49,046 nucleotides of DNA from SIG440 sp045586925 (GCA_045586925.1 JAZNBG010000027.1:1-49046); one strand, 5' to 3'. Positions 7,714 to 17,072 are shown, numbered from the stretch's first letter. Notes: a model not told the origin generated them from the sequence alone. Made by a program: numbers and translations.

Positions 7714-10083
7714 ATGGATGAAAAAACATTAAGAACATTAGAATTTGATAAAATACGTGAAATGCTTGTAAAGCACGCTGTAAATGACGAAGCTAAAGAA
7801 AAAGCACGCAGTATTATGCCTTTAACAGAGCTTTCGGCGGTAAAGACAGCTCTTCTGGATACCGATGCTGCAGTGGTGATGATTTTAAAGTATGGCTCAC
7901 CGCCAATCAGCACGGTCTCCGAGGTGACATCTGCAATTAAGCGTATAAAGCTTGGGGGCAATCTGTCTATGTCAGAACTTTTAAATATTGCCCGTGTGCT
8001 GAAGTGTGCGTCACAGCTTAAAAAATACAATGACGGTCACGAAGGTGTTCTTGACCGTTATTTTGCTTGCCTTGAAAAGAACAATCGGGTTGAAGAAAGA
8101 ATAAGTACATCCATAATTTCAGAAACTGAAATGGCAGACGGTGCAAGCCCGGAGCTTTCAAATATCCGTCGTAAAATTGCCCGTGCAGGTGATAAAATAA
8201 AGGATTTGCTAAATTCTATGATACACTCACCGCACTATCAGAAATTTTTGCAGGACCCCATTGTTACGCTTAGAAACGACCGTTATGTTGTACCGGTAAA
8301 AGCAGAGCACAAGGGGGATGTTCAAGGTATTGTTCACGATGTATCGGCGTCAGGTGGTACATTGTTTGTTGAGCCATCGTCGGTTGTCGATGCAAACAAC
8401 GAGCTTCACACACTTGCTGCCAAAGAAAAGGACGAAATCGAAAAAATTCTGGCAGAGCTTACTGCTATGGTTGCTGAAATTACCGATGTTGTAGAATGTG
8501 ATTACAATGCTATTGCAGACCTTGATCTGTTGTTTGCCAAAGCAAAGCTTGCCATTTCGCAAAAGGCTGTTTGTCCCGAAATGAACAATGACGGTAAAAT
8601 TTCAATCCAAAAGGGCAGACATCCCTTGATTGATGCAAAGAAAGTTGTTCCTCAGGATATTTCACTGGGGTATGATTTTGACACGCTTGTTGTTACAGGT
8701 CCAAATACCGGCGGTAAAACTGTTGTTCTTAAAACAATAGGTTTGTTTACTATTATGGCACAGTCAGGTCTTTGTGTGCCCGCTGCAGACGGAACACAAC
8801 TTGCGGTATTTGACGGCGTTTATGCCGATATCGGAGACGAGCAGAGTATCGAACAAAGCCTTAGTACCTTTTCGGCACATATGACCAATATTGTCGGCAT
8901 ACTTGATAAATTTACGCCCAACTCGCTGATTTTATTTGACGAGCTTGGTGCAGGAACCGACCCTGTTGAAGGTGCTGCTTTAGCAAATGCAATTTTGAAT
9001 TATGTAAAGAATATGGGCGCAAAGACTGTCGCTACTACACATTACAGTGAACTGAAGATTTATGCCCTTTCTACCGACCGTGTTGAGAATGCCTCCTGTG
9101 AGTTTGATGTTGAAACTCTTAGCCCCACATATCGTTTGCTTGTGGGAATCCCCGGCAAAAGTAATGCGTTTGCAATTTCTAAAAAGTTAGGACTTTCGGA
9201 TTATATTATCGAAAATTCCAAGCAGTTGCTTTCTGAAGAAACGGTTAAATTTGAAGATATTTTATCGTCAATTGAAGAAAACCGCCGAGTTGCTGAAACC
9301 TCAAGAACTCAGCAGGAAAAACTGAAAAAAGAGGTAGCAGACCTTAAAGCTGAACTTGTAAAGGAAAGACAGGCACTTGACAAAAAGCGTGAGGAAATAA
9401 TTGACCGCGCAAAAAAATCTGCGGCAGAAATAATAGAAAAGGCAAAAGACGAAACAGAAGAAATTTTAGATACAATGCGCACTCTTCAAAAGGAAAAGGA
9501 CGAAAAAGAAGCCCTGAAGGCGATGGAAGAGGTTAAGCGTGAGCTTAGTATCAGCCTGAAAAAAGCAAAAAAAGCACCAAATGCTCCTAAAATCAGCAAG
9601 CCGGTAAAAACTAATATAAACTTGTTAAAGCCCGGTATGTCTGTTTTAATTACTGACCTTAATGACAGGGGTACAATCCTTACAATTGACAAAAAGGCGG
9701 GTACAGCTCAAATCCAGATGGGGATAATGAAAACCACCTCCAAACTGACAAGTCTGGTAATTCTTGAGGACGAAACCAAGAAGAACATTGCCAAGTTCCT
9801 TCCGACAAAGAATGTAACAAGCGGAAGTAAAACTATCAAAACCGAGGTTGACCTGAGGGGGATGGTTCTTGAAGAAGCACTTTTAGAGACAGATATGTTT
9901 CTTGACCGTGCGGCAATGTCAAGTTTATCTACAGTTACCATTATTCACGGCAAAGGAACGGGTGTTCTGCGGTCGGGAATTCATACAATGCTGAGAAAGC
10001 ATCCTCACGTTAAATCATTCCGTCTTGGCAGATACGGTGAGGGCGAGAACGGTGTCACGGTTGTCGAACTTAAAAATTCATAA
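7714..10083 (+). CDS. mutS2: MutS2 family endonuclease/ribosome-rescue ATPase
   Basis: The length of 789 residues is typical of MutS2. The N-terminal core and clamp are followed by the Walker A GPNTGGKT (about 329-336), a STFSAHM motif and Walker B LILFDELGAGTDP (about 405-417). Then comes a long charged coiled coil (about 510-625), a KOW-like segment, and a C-terminal Smr nuclease domain from about 710 (EVDLRGMVLEEA, IHGKGTGVLR). In Firmicutes the protein acts in suppression of homologous recombination or in splitting collided ribosomes (MutS2/RqcU). It has its own promoter. recJ follows after about 90 bases. Confidence 0.95.
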   Translation: MDEKTLRTLEFDKIREMLVKHAVNDEAKEKARSIMPLTELSAVKTALLDTDAAVVMILKYGSPPISTVSEVTSAIKRIKLGGNLSMSELLNIARVLKCASQLKKYNDGHEGVLDRYFACLEKNNRVEERISTSIISETEMADGASPELSNIRRKIARAGDKIKDLLNSMIHSPHYQKFLQDPIVTLRNDRYVVPVKAEHKGDVQGIVHDVSASGGTLFVEPSSVVDANNELHTLAAKEKDEIEKILAELTAMVAEITDVVECDYNAIADLDLLFAKAKLAISQKAVCPEMNNDGKISIQKGRHPLIDAKKVVPQDISLGYDFDTLVVTGPNTGGKTVVLKTIGLFTIMAQSGLCVPAADGTQLAVFDGVYADIGDEQSIEQSLSTFSAHMTNIVGILDKFTPNSLILFDELGAGTDPVEGAALANAILNYVKNMGAKTVATTHYSELKIYALSTDRVENASCEFDVETLSPTYRLLVGIPGKSNAFAISKKLGLSDYIIENSKQLLSEETVKFEDILSSIEENRRVAETSRTQQEKLKKEVADLKAELVKERQALDKKREEIIDRAKKSAAEIIEKAKDETEEILDTMRTLQKEKDEKEALKAMEEVKRELSISLKKAKKAPNAPKISKPVKTNINLLKPGMSVLITDLNDRGTILTIDKKAGTAQIQMGIMKTTSKLTSLVILEDETKKNIAKFLPTKNVTSGSKTIKTEVDLRGMVLEEALLETDMFLDRAAMSSLSTVTIIHGKGTGVLRSGIHTMLRKHPHVKSFRLGRYGEGENGVTVVELKNS

Positions 10084-10110
10084 AAAAATATCATAATTTT
10101 AAGAAAAGTG

Positions 10111-10139
10111 TTGTTTTTTTGATAAAACCGTGATAAAAT
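10111..10139 (+). promoter_or_regulatory. Possible promoter of recJ
   Basis: TTGTTT at 10111-10116, a 17-base spacer and TAAAAT at 10134-10139. It overlaps the upstream ATG at 10138, which supports choosing the later recJ start. Confidence 0.45.
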
Positions 10140-10173
10140 GAAGGGTAAAGAATTAACAGGCAGGAGAAATTTT

Positions 10174-11883
10174 ATGTTACAGAAAAAATGGTTACTTAAA
10201 GAATTTGATAAAAACAGAGTTGTGGAGATTTCCAAAGAATTTCGCATTTCTCCCTTGACGTCCATAATTTTATATAACAGAGGCATCTGCGAAAGTGAAG
10301 CAATTGCTGAGTTTTTAAAATGTGATTTGGGGAACCTTCATGACCCGTATCTGCTTAAAGATATGGATAAAGCAGTCAGCAGAATAAGACAGGCACTTGA
10401 GAATAACGAAAAAATCACAATCTATGGTGATTATGATGTTGACGGCATTACAAGTATTGCTATTTTGTATAAGCATCTTACATCATTGGGGTTTGAGGTT
10501 GATTATTACATTCCCGACCGTATTCAGGAAGGTTATGGTGTAAATCGTGATGCTTTGGATAAAATAAAGGAAAACGGCACAAAAGTTGTAATAACCGTTG
10601 ACACAGGTATCACAGCCGTTGAGGAAACTGAATATGCTAAAAGCATAGGTATGGATATTATAATTACCGACCATCACGAATGTAAAGAAACCATTCCTGC
10701 GGCATATGCTGCAATCGACCCCAAGCGCAAAGATTGCACATATCCATTTAAAAATCTTGCCGGAGTTGGTGTTGCGTTTAAGCTTATTCAGGCTCTTGAT
10801 GACAATACATCGGTTGATGAACTTATCGAAAAATATTCTGACCTTATCTGTCTTGGCACCGTTGCAGATATTTCTCCGTTGATTGACGAAAACAGAATTA
10901 TTGTAACCAAAGGTCTTGAAAAGTTCAGTAATACTGAAAATATCGGTCTTAAGGCACTTATTGATGTATCAATTACCAACAATAAGGCAATAACTACATC
11001 AACAATCGGTTACATCCTTGCACCCCGAATTAATGCAAGCGGCAGACTTGGTTGTGCATCACGCAGTGTTGAGATGTTTTTGACTTCTGATAAAGAAAAG
11101 GCTTACGAGCTTGCAAACGACCTTTGTGAAGAAAACACAACCAGACAGCAGACCGAACAGAAGATGTTTGCCGAGGCTCTTGAATATATAGAAGACAATC
11201 CTGCAATTAAGGATGATCAGGTTTTGGTTATTGCCCACGAAAATTGGCACCACGGCATTGTGGGAATAGTTTCATCCAAGATTACCGAAAAATTCTACAA
11301 GCCATCAATACTTTTTGCGATTGACGGTGACGAGGCAAAAGGCTCGGGCAGAAGCATCAGCGGGTTTAATCTCTTTGAGGCTCTTGAAAATACCAATGAA
11401 ATTCTTGAAAAATTTGGTGGGCACGAGCTTGCTGCAGGGCTTTCTATAAAAACAGAAAACATTGAAAAGTTCAGAGAGTCCATAAATAAGCAGACAATTA
11501 CCAAGATTGATGAAAATGCCCTTATTCCGACAGTTTCAATTGATGCGGTAATCAAACCGTCATACATAACACTTGAAACTGTTGACGAAATTAACAAGCT
11601 GCAGCCATTTGGTGTTGATAATCCATCGCCTATATTTGCTGTACGTAATATCAAGATTCATAAAATAAGTACAATGAGTGAAGGCAAACACCTTAGAATG
11701 ACTCTGCTTAAGGAAAATAAGTTCCTTGATGCGGTTGGCTTTGGTATGGGTGAATATTATAATCATCTTAAAGAAGGCGATTTTATCGAAGTTGCCTTTG
11801 GCCTTGATATAAACGATTACAAGGGCTTTAAAAATGTACAGCTTATTCTTAAAGATATTAAACCTTATGAAGAAAAGGCTTAG
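10174..11883 (+). CDS. recJ: Single-stranded-DNA-specific 5'-3' exonuclease RecJ
   Basis: The 569-residue start at ATG 10174 is preferred because CAGGAGA lies just upstream; an in-frame ATG at 10138 lacks such a site. DHH-superfamily motifs are in order: GDYDVDGITS (about 85-94), VDTGI, ITDHHECK (about 162-169) and a DHHA1 domain with HENWHHGIVGIVSSKI (about 355) and GSGRSISGFNLFEAL (about 390). The C-terminal OB domain ends the protein. RecJ supplies single-strand resection in recombination and repair. Its place between mutS2 and rel is a common Firmicute arrangement for recJ-rel. Confidence 0.95.
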   Translation: MLQKKWLLKEFDKNRVVEISKEFRISPLTSIILYNRGICESEAIAEFLKCDLGNLHDPYLLKDMDKAVSRIRQALENNEKITIYGDYDVDGITSIAILYKHLTSLGFEVDYYIPDRIQEGYGVNRDALDKIKENGTKVVITVDTGITAVEETEYAKSIGMDIIITDHHECKETIPAAYAAIDPKRKDCTYPFKNLAGVGVAFKLIQALDDNTSVDELIEKYSDLICLGTVADISPLIDENRIIVTKGLEKFSNTENIGLKALIDVSITNNKAITTSTIGYILAPRINASGRLGCASRSVEMFLTSDKEKAYELANDLCEENTTRQQTEQKMFAEALEYIEDNPAIKDDQVLVIAHENWHHGIVGIVSSKITEKFYKPSILFAIDGDEAKGSGRSISGFNLFEALENTNEILEKFGGHELAAGLSIKTENIEKFRESINKQTITKIDENALIPTVSIDAVIKPSYITLETVDEINKLQPFGVDNPSPIFAVRNIKIHKISTMSEGKHLRMTLLKENKFLDAVGFGMGEYYNHLKEGDFIEVAFGLDINDYKGFKNVQLILKDIKPYEEKA

Positions 11884-11928
11884 TATGAAATTGTTTAAGT
11901 TTAAATCTTATGGATGTGAACAAATATA

Positions 11929-14106
11929 ATGCAAAAACAACTGGATAACTTGCTTAACAAATTAAAAAGTTATAATCCTTCAGGCAATTTTGAGCTTGTT
12001 ACGAAGGCTTTTAATTATGCACAGGAAAAGCACGAAGGTCAGTTGCGTGTATCTGGTGAACCCTTCTTTATGCATCCAATTGCTGTCGCTAATATTCTGG
12101 CAGATATGGAACTTGACGCAAGCTCTGTTGCGGCGGCACTTCTTCATGATGTTGTGGAGGACACAGACGTATCTGACGAGGAAATTGCAAAGGAATTTGG
12201 TGAAACTATTGCTCTGCTTGTTTCAGGTGTTACCAAGCTGGGTAAAATTCCTTATACCTCAAACGAGGAACAGCAAATCGAAAACCTGAGAAAAATGTTT
12301 CTTGCAATGGCTAAGGATGTCCGTGTTATTGTAATAAAACTTGCCGACCGCCTTCATAATATGCGAACATTAAAATCTATGCCCGAGCATAAGCAAAGAG
12401 AAAAGGCAAGAGAAACTCTTGAAGTTTTTGCACCGCTTGCTCACCGTCTTGGTATGTCAAAGATTAAAATTGAGCTTGAGGATTTATCTCTTCGTTATAT
12501 TGACCCTATAGGCTACTATGAAATTGTTGACAAAATCAGCCTGAAACGCAGCGAGAGAGAAAAATACATTAATGATATTATAAATGTTTTTACCGAACGT
12601 CTAAAAAATATTAATATTGACGCCAAAGTTGAGGGTCGTGCAAAGCATTTTTACAGTATTTACCGCAAGATGTTTATGCAGAATAAAAATCTTGACGAAA
12701 TTTATGATTTATTTGCTGTTCGTGTAATTGTTAACACCGATGCAGACTGTTATGCCGTGCTTGGTATGGTGCACGAGCAGTTTATGCCAATCCCAGGCAG
12801 ATTTAAAGATTATATTGCAATGCCCAAGCCCAATATGTATCAGTCGCTTCATTCTGCTGTTATAGGGCCAAACGGCACACCCTTTGAAATTCAGATACGA
12901 ACATGGGATATGCACCGTACAGCAGAAAACGGTATTGCTGCCCACTGGAAATATAAAGAAGGCTTTAGTGGCAAGTCTGACCTTGATAGCAAGCTGGAAT
13001 GGATAAAACAGCTTCTTGATATCCAGAAGGATATGACCAATGCCGAGGATTTTATGCAAACCCTGAAGATTGATATGTTCAGTGACGAGGTGTTTGTGTT
13101 TACCCCTAAGGGCGATGTTATCAGCTTGCCTGCAGGTGCAACTCCGATTGATTTTGCTTATGCAATCCATAGTGCGGTGGGCAATAAAATGCAGGGAGCA
13201 AAGGTAAACGGCAAGATTGTGACCCTTGACTATCATCTGCAAAACGGTGATATCATTGAAATTCACACGTCAAATGCAGCACGTGGCCCCAATCTTGACT
13301 GGCTTAAGATTGCAAGGACATCTCAAGCCCGAAACAAAATTAATCAATGGCTTAAAAAAGAGAACAGAACCGAAAACATCATCAAGGGTAAGGAGATTTT
13401 TGAAAAAGAACTCAAAAAAGCAAATATCCCGATGTCTTATATAAATGATGATGAGATGCTTGAGAGCCTTCTTCCCAAATACGGGTTTAAGCAGATTGAC
13501 GATATGTTTGCAACCTTGGGCTACGGCGGGTCAAGTGCAGGTAAATATCTGGCAAAGTTTAAAGAAAACTGCAAGAAGGATATCGCAACCAAGCATAATA
13601 TAAATGATATTTCGGACCAGATTTTTGTCAAAACAGGCGGCAAGGTAAACAACAGTGGTGTCATTGTTGAAGGCATCGAAAACTGTCTTGTGCGAATTTC
13701 GCATTGTTGCAGTCCTGTCCCCGGTGATAAAATTATTGGCTATGTTACCCGTGGCCGTGGTGTTGCTGTTCATCGTACAGACTGTATCAATATTACCAAT
13801 GCGAGATTTTCCCCTGAGGAAGAGCAGAGATTTATTAATGTATGCTGGGCGCAGGCTTTTGAAAGTGACTTTCAGGCTTTACTTTGTATTACGGCAATCG
13901 ACAGAGAATCTTTGCTTGTTGATATTACAACCATTACTGCGGATTTGCGCACTCCTATAAAGAGTCTTAATGCAAGAACAGTAAAAAATAATGTAGCAAT
14001 TGTAGAAATTTCAATTGAAGTTAAAAACACCGAGCATCTTGATAATGCTATCAAAAGGCTCAAACAGATTGACGGTGTACAATCAGTAGTCCGCAGGCGT
14101 CAGTAG
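11929..14106 (+). CDS. relA: Bifunctional (p)ppGpp synthetase/hydrolase Rel
   Basis: The 725-residue protein has the full RSH layout. The HD hydrolase residues H49, H73-D74 and E77-D78 (LLHDVVEDT) are intact. The synthetase domain is at about 235-345 (RAKHFYSIYRKM, YDLFAVRVIV, QSLHSAVIGP, EIQIRT). TGS is at about 385-445, a Cys-containing RIS/zinc-finger region (RISHCCSPVPGD) at about 590, and a C-terminal ACT domain at about 645-725. It makes and degrades the stringent-response alarmone. The ribosome binding site before ATG 11929 is weak. It sits 45 bases after recJ and is probably cotranscribed. Confidence 0.95.
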   Translation: MQKQLDNLLNKLKSYNPSGNFELVTKAFNYAQEKHEGQLRVSGEPFFMHPIAVANILADMELDASSVAAALLHDVVEDTDVSDEEIAKEFGETIALLVSGVTKLGKIPYTSNEEQQIENLRKMFLAMAKDVRVIVIKLADRLHNMRTLKSMPEHKQREKARETLEVFAPLAHRLGMSKIKIELEDLSLRYIDPIGYYEIVDKISLKRSEREKYINDIINVFTERLKNINIDAKVEGRAKHFYSIYRKMFMQNKNLDEIYDLFAVRVIVNTDADCYAVLGMVHEQFMPIPGRFKDYIAMPKPNMYQSLHSAVIGPNGTPFEIQIRTWDMHRTAENGIAAHWKYKEGFSGKSDLDSKLEWIKQLLDIQKDMTNAEDFMQTLKIDMFSDEVFVFTPKGDVISLPAGATPIDFAYAIHSAVGNKMQGAKVNGKIVTLDYHLQNGDIIEIHTSNAARGPNLDWLKIARTSQARNKINQWLKKENRTENIIKGKEIFEKELKKANIPMSYINDDEMLESLLPKYGFKQIDDMFATLGYGGSSAGKYLAKFKENCKKDIATKHNINDISDQIFVKTGGKVNNSGVIVEGIENCLVRISHCCSPVPGDKIIGYVTRGRGVAVHRTDCINITNARFSPEEEQRFINVCWAQAFESDFQALLCITAIDRESLLVDITTITADLRTPIKSLNARTVKNNVAIVEISIEVKNTEHLDNAIKRLKQIDGVQSVVRRRQ

Positions 14107-14137
14107 ACCCTGCGGTCTTGAATATACGGAGGGTTTT

Positions 14138-14749
14138 ATGGATTTTCAAAGATTTGTACTTGGTGAACTATCTACAAATTCATATCTTTTATTTGATGAA
14201 AACAGCGGTGTGGCTGTACTATTTGATGCACCGGCTGAGGCAGAAAAAATACTTGGTTTCCTGACAGAGAGGAAGCTGTGCCTTAAATACATTTTTCTTA
14301 CCCACGCACACTTTGACCATATTATGGCTCTAAGCGAATTAAAGTCGGCAACCGGTGCACAGATAGTTGTTCACCGAGATGAAGAACAGTATTTAAACGA
14401 TACATCCCTTAATTTATCATATGTTCCGTTGCCTGCGGTTAAAGCTGATGTCATAGTGGATGACGGTGACATTATTGAGTGTTGTGATGTTAAAATCAAG
14501 GTAATTCATACGCCTGGTCATACTATGGGCGGTGTGTGCTACTTGTTTGACGAAACCCTGATTTGTGGTGATACTCTCTTTTGCGGTTCTATCGGCAGAT
14601 ATGATTTCCCGATGGGTGATTTTTATACCGAGATTAAGTCTATAAAAGAAAAGCTGTTGATTTTACCTGATAATATAAAGGCTTTTCCCGGTCACGGTCC
14701 ATCAACAACAATCGGAAACGAAAGAAAGGAAAATCCGTATTTAATATGA
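14138..14749 (+). CDS. Metallo-beta-lactamase-fold hydrolase (glyoxalase II-like, YqgX type)
   Basis: A 203-residue single-domain protein with the dinuclear metal motif THAHFDH (H56, H58, D60, H61), TPGHTMGG (third His), CGDTLF (bridging Asp) and a C-terminal FPGHGP. This is the hydroxyacylglutathione hydrolase-like subgroup. Clostridia mostly lack glutathione, so the substrate is probably another thioester. RBS GGAGGG lies before ATG 14138. Its stop overlaps the next start (ATGA), so the two are translationally coupled. The same MBL-HemZ-like neighbourhood after rel occurs in other Clostridia, to my knowledge. Confidence 0.88.
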   Translation: MDFQRFVLGELSTNSYLLFDENSGVAVLFDAPAEAEKILGFLTERKLCLKYIFLTHAHFDHIMALSELKSATGAQIVVHRDEEQYLNDTSLNLSYVPLPAVKADVIVDDGDIIECCDVKIKVIHTPGHTMGGVCYLFDETLICGDTLFCGSIGRYDFPMGDFYTEIKSIKEKLLILPDNIKAFPGHGPSTTIGNERKENPYLI

Positions 14750-15915
14750 ATGATATTTTAAGCCCTTGGGGTATTCTTAATGGGATTCGTCCCGTAAAAA
14801 TTGCATACAAGCTGTTAAAATCAGGCAAAACTTCTGCAGAAACAGTTGAATATTTCATAAACGAATATGGTGCAAGCCGCGAAAAGGCAGAGCTTGCCGT
14901 GCGTGTTGCGAATGTTGAGAGGCCGATAATTGATTCTATGGACGAAAAAGGTGTCAGTATTTACATTGGTATACCATTTTGCCCGACAAGGTGTCTTTAT
15001 TGTTCGTTTGTCAGCAACAGTGTGGCAAGCAGTGCAAAGCTTATTCCTGAATATCTTGAGTGTCTTAGACGTGAAATTGCATATACGGCAGAAATTATAA
15101 AGCACAACAAAAATGTCGTTGAAAGTGTGTACATCGGCGGCGGAACACCCACAACTCTTAGCGCAGAGCAGCTTCGTTTTTTGTTTGATGCAATTTTTTG
15201 CGAATTTGATTTGTCAAAAAATAAAGAATTTACAGTTGAGGCAGGCAGACCTGATACCATTACTGCTGAAAAACTGAAGGCAATAAAAGATTTTGGAATT
15301 GACCGAATAAGCATAAATCCGCAGTCAATGAATCCCGAAACCTTAAAAACCATCGGCAGAAACCATACTCCTGACGATATTCGTCGAGCATATTCATTAG
15401 CAAGAGAATGTGGAATAGATTGCATAAATATGGATATTATTGCAGGGCTTCCGGGCGAAACGGTGGATATGTTTAAACACACAGTTGAAGAGGTCGAAAG
15501 ACTGAATCCTGAAAATACTACAGTTCATACAATGAGTATAAAGCGTTCGTCTAAACTGAACGAAACTTTAAATGAATACAACCTTACCGATGGTAATAAG
15601 GTTGCTGAAATGGTGGATTTTTCTATGAAAACAATAACTGCAGCAGGTAAGAATCCATACTATCTTTACAGACAAAAAAATATGCTTGGCAATCTTGAAA
15701 ATGTTGGTTATGCAAAGCCCGGTACAGAAAGCCTTTATAACATTTATATAATGGAGGAGGTACAGACCATAATTTCTTTGGGTTGCGGCGGTGTAACAAA
15801 GACGGTTGACAGCGAAACCGACCGAATAGAACGAATTTTCAATGTAAAAGAGCCAAAGGATTATATCGAGAGACTTGACGAAATGCTTCACCGAAAGGAC
15901 GTACTTCTTGGATAG
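14746..15915 (+). CDS. hemZ: HemZ-like radical SAM protein (coproporphyrinogen III dehydrogenase family)
   Basis: The 389-residue protein has the radical SAM cluster motif CPTRCLYCS (Cys79, Cys83, Cys86), the SAM-binding GGGTPTT, and the HemN/HemZ signatures EAGRPDTIT, RISINPQSMN and NMDIIAGLPGE. The early motif WGILNGIRPVKI is typical of HemZ, but there it follows about 100 further residues; here it begins at residue 8. The protein is therefore a short form without the N-terminal domain, and no in-frame extension is possible because the gene overlaps the MBL stop. Family members catalyse anaerobic haem-precursor oxidation, but many clostridial ones have unproven function. A strong terminator follows. 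Confidence 0.82.
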   Translation: MNDILSPWGILNGIRPVKIAYKLLKSGKTSAETVEYFINEYGASREKAELAVRVANVERPIIDSMDEKGVSIYIGIPFCPTRCLYCSFVSNSVASSAKLIPEYLECLRREIAYTAEIIKHNKNVVESVYIGGGTPTTLSAEQLRFLFDAIFCEFDLSKNKEFTVEAGRPDTITAEKLKAIKDFGIDRISINPQSMNPETLKTIGRNHTPDDIRRAYSLARECGIDCINMDIIAGLPGETVDMFKHTVEEVERLNPENTTVHTMSIKRSSKLNETLNEYNLTDGNKVAEMVDFSMKTITAAGKNPYYLYRQKNMLGNLENVGYAKPGTESLYNIYIMEEVQTIISLGCGGVTKTVDSETDRIERIFNVKEPKDYIERLDEMLHRKDVLLG

Positions 15916-15930
15916 GTTTGAAAATAATAC

Positions 15931-15967
15931 AGGCATCTTATGCGAAGAATAAGATGCCTATTTTTTT
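15931..15967. terminator. Bidirectional terminator between hemZ-like gene and XRE regulator
   Basis: An 11-base-pair stem (AGGCATCTTAT/ATAAGATGCCT) has a seven-base loop and TTTTTTT on the plus side. The minus-strand XRE stop codon lies at its edge, so both convergent genes can use it. Confidence 0.85.
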
Positions 15968-16164
15968 AGGCCAAGAAGATAATCTGCTGAAACGTTGAAG
16001 AACTTACATATTTCAACAATATCTTGTATACTTGGCTCATAACGATTTGATTCAATATAGGATATTTTTCTTTGAGTCATATTAAGCGCTTTACCTAAAG
16101 CAGATTGTGTTAGATTGTTGTCTTCTCGTAAATTTTTTATTTTTTCACCAATAGATAAACTCAT
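15958..16164 (-). CDS. Small XRE-family transcriptional repressor
   Basis: The start is ATG 16164 (68 aa), with AAGGTG just upstream; a GTG in frame at 16173 would overlap that site. Almost the whole protein is one helix-turn-helix domain: IGEKIKNLREDNNLTQSALGKALN, then MTQRKISYIESNRYEPS as the recognition helix, and a C-terminal DYLLGLKK typical of XRE/SinR-like regulators. It is divergent from a diguanylate cyclase gene, with two inverted repeats between them that fit its operators. Probable autoregulated repressor of the divergent promoter. Confidence 0.85.
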   Translation of the reverse strand: MSLSIGEKIKNLREDNNLTQSALGKALNMTQRKISYIESNRYEPSIQDIVEICKFFNVSADYLLGLKK

Positions 16165-16190
16165 TTTAATCACCTTATTTAATGTAACAT

Positions 16191-16230
16191 AGATAAAAAA
16201 TATCTATTGACATTTAGATGCAAAACGTCT
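16191..16230. promoter_or_regulatory. Paired operator-like inverted repeats
   Basis: Two 15-base dyads share the same half-sites and a five-base spacer: AGATA-N5-TATCT at 16191-16205 and AGATG-N5-CGTCT at 16216-16230, 25 bases centre to centre. The second fills the spacer of the promoter at 16207-16235. They are probably bound by the adjacent XRE protein. Confidence 0.6.
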
Positions 16231-16235
16231 ATAAT
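16207..16235 (+). promoter_or_regulatory. Consensus promoter of the GGDEF gene
   Basis: TTGACA at 16207-16212, a 17-base spacer and TATAAT at 16230-16235. A perfect promoter with an operator inside it implies tight repression. Confidence 0.8.
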
Positions 16236-16283
16236 GTTATGTGCATTACAAGGAAAATTAATACAAGGAAGAGGCGTATTTAA

Positions 16284-16898
16284 TTGACTGCAGGCGTATT
16301 AACTTTGACAGTGTTTATATTGATTGTTTGTTTAATTTACGAAAAAACCAAACTTATTAAGCAAAAGAAATTGCTTTCTGAGTTGGAAATGTGGCATAAA
16401 ATTGCGGTTACTGATGATTTAACCGGAATTTATAACCGAGCGGCATATAGTAGACACATAGGAAATTTAAAAAATAAATTAACCAGCAATAATTTCAGTT
16501 TTGCAATTGTAGTTTTTGATATAGATGATTTTAAAGCAATAAATGATACATATGGTCATCTTGAGGGTGACAGAGTATTACAGCTTTGTTCAAAAATGCT
16601 ATGTAACATTTTTACACATCCCGATTATACTGTATATCGAATTGGTGGGGATGAGTTTGCGGTTATATTACAAAATATAACCGAAAATGATTTAATCAAC
16701 CTTCTAATAAAGATTAGGGAGCAAGAGAAAAAAGATTTAGGATTTAAATTATCCAAGGGTTATTCCTTTTGGGATAAAAATTGTGATTTTTCTGATGTTT
16801 TTAAATATGCTGACGAAATGTTATATGCTGATAAAGCTTCAAAAAATGCAAATCGTCAAAATGATGAGAATAAATTCGTTGACAAAATATGTATATAG
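16284..16898 (+). CDS. Membrane-anchored diguanylate cyclase (GGDEF)
   Basis: The TTG start at 16284 follows GGAAGAGG and gives 204 residues. One N-terminal transmembrane helix (residues 4-19) leads by a short linker to a complete GGDEF domain: TDDLTGIYNR, FDIDDFKAINDTYGH (metal Asp79) and RIGGDEF (121-125). The active-site motif is intact, so it should make cyclic di-GMP. The allosteric I-site RxxD five residues before GGDEF is absent, so product inhibition is not expected. There is no sensory domain beyond the anchor. Transcription is probably set by the divergent XRE repressor. An FMN riboswitch promoter starts within its last bases. Confidence 0.88.
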   Translation: MTAGVLTLTVFILIVCLIYEKTKLIKQKKLLSELEMWHKIAVTDDLTGIYNRAAYSRHIGNLKNKLTSNNFSFAIVVFDIDDFKAINDTYGHLEGDRVLQLCSKMLCNIFTHPDYTVYRIGGDEFAVILQNITENDLINLLIKIREQEKKDLGFKLSKGYSFWDKNCDFSDVFKYADEMLYADKASKNANRQNDENKFVDKICI

Positions 16899-16907
16899 TG
16901 ATATACT
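16879..16907 (+). promoter_or_regulatory. Promoter of the FMN riboswitch-ribU unit
   Basis: TTGACA at 16879-16884, a 17-base spacer and TATACT at 16902-16907, overlapping the 3' end of the GGDEF gene. Confidence 0.75.
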
Positions 16908-16925
16908 ACTCAAAGTGAATAAAAA

Positions 16926-17037
16926 TTCTTCGGGGCAGGGTGAAATTCCCGACCGGCGGTAAAGTCCGCGACTTGCAGAAATGCAACTGATTTGGTGAAA
17001 TTCCAAAACCGACAGTAAAGTCTGGATACGAGAAGAA
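16926..17037 (+). promoter_or_regulatory. FMN riboswitch (RFN element)
   Basis: The basal stem TTCTTC/GAAGAA encloses the conserved blocks GGGGCAGGGTGAAATTCCCGACC, GGCGGTAAAGTCCGCGA, TTGGTGAAATTCC and CCGACAGTAAAGTCTGGAT. It binds FMN and here precedes the riboflavin transporter gene. Confidence 0.95.
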
Positions 17038-17072
17038 GTTATATGCGATGCATAGATTTTTTTGAGTTTATT

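Noticed and set aside
10138..10173. Earlier recJ start at ATG 10138
   Set aside because: It overlaps a likely -10 box and lacks an RBS; ATG 10174 has CAGGAGA and gives the conserved N-terminus.
12709..13266. Minus-strand ORF of 185 codons across the rel gene
   Set aside because: It lies in antisense to well-conserved Rel sequence, has no RBS and shows no protein-like motifs; it is a shadow of the rel frame.
14105..14120. Small AGACC/GGTCT hairpin between rel and the MBL gene
   Set aside because: Five pairs only and no T-run; too weak to call a terminator.
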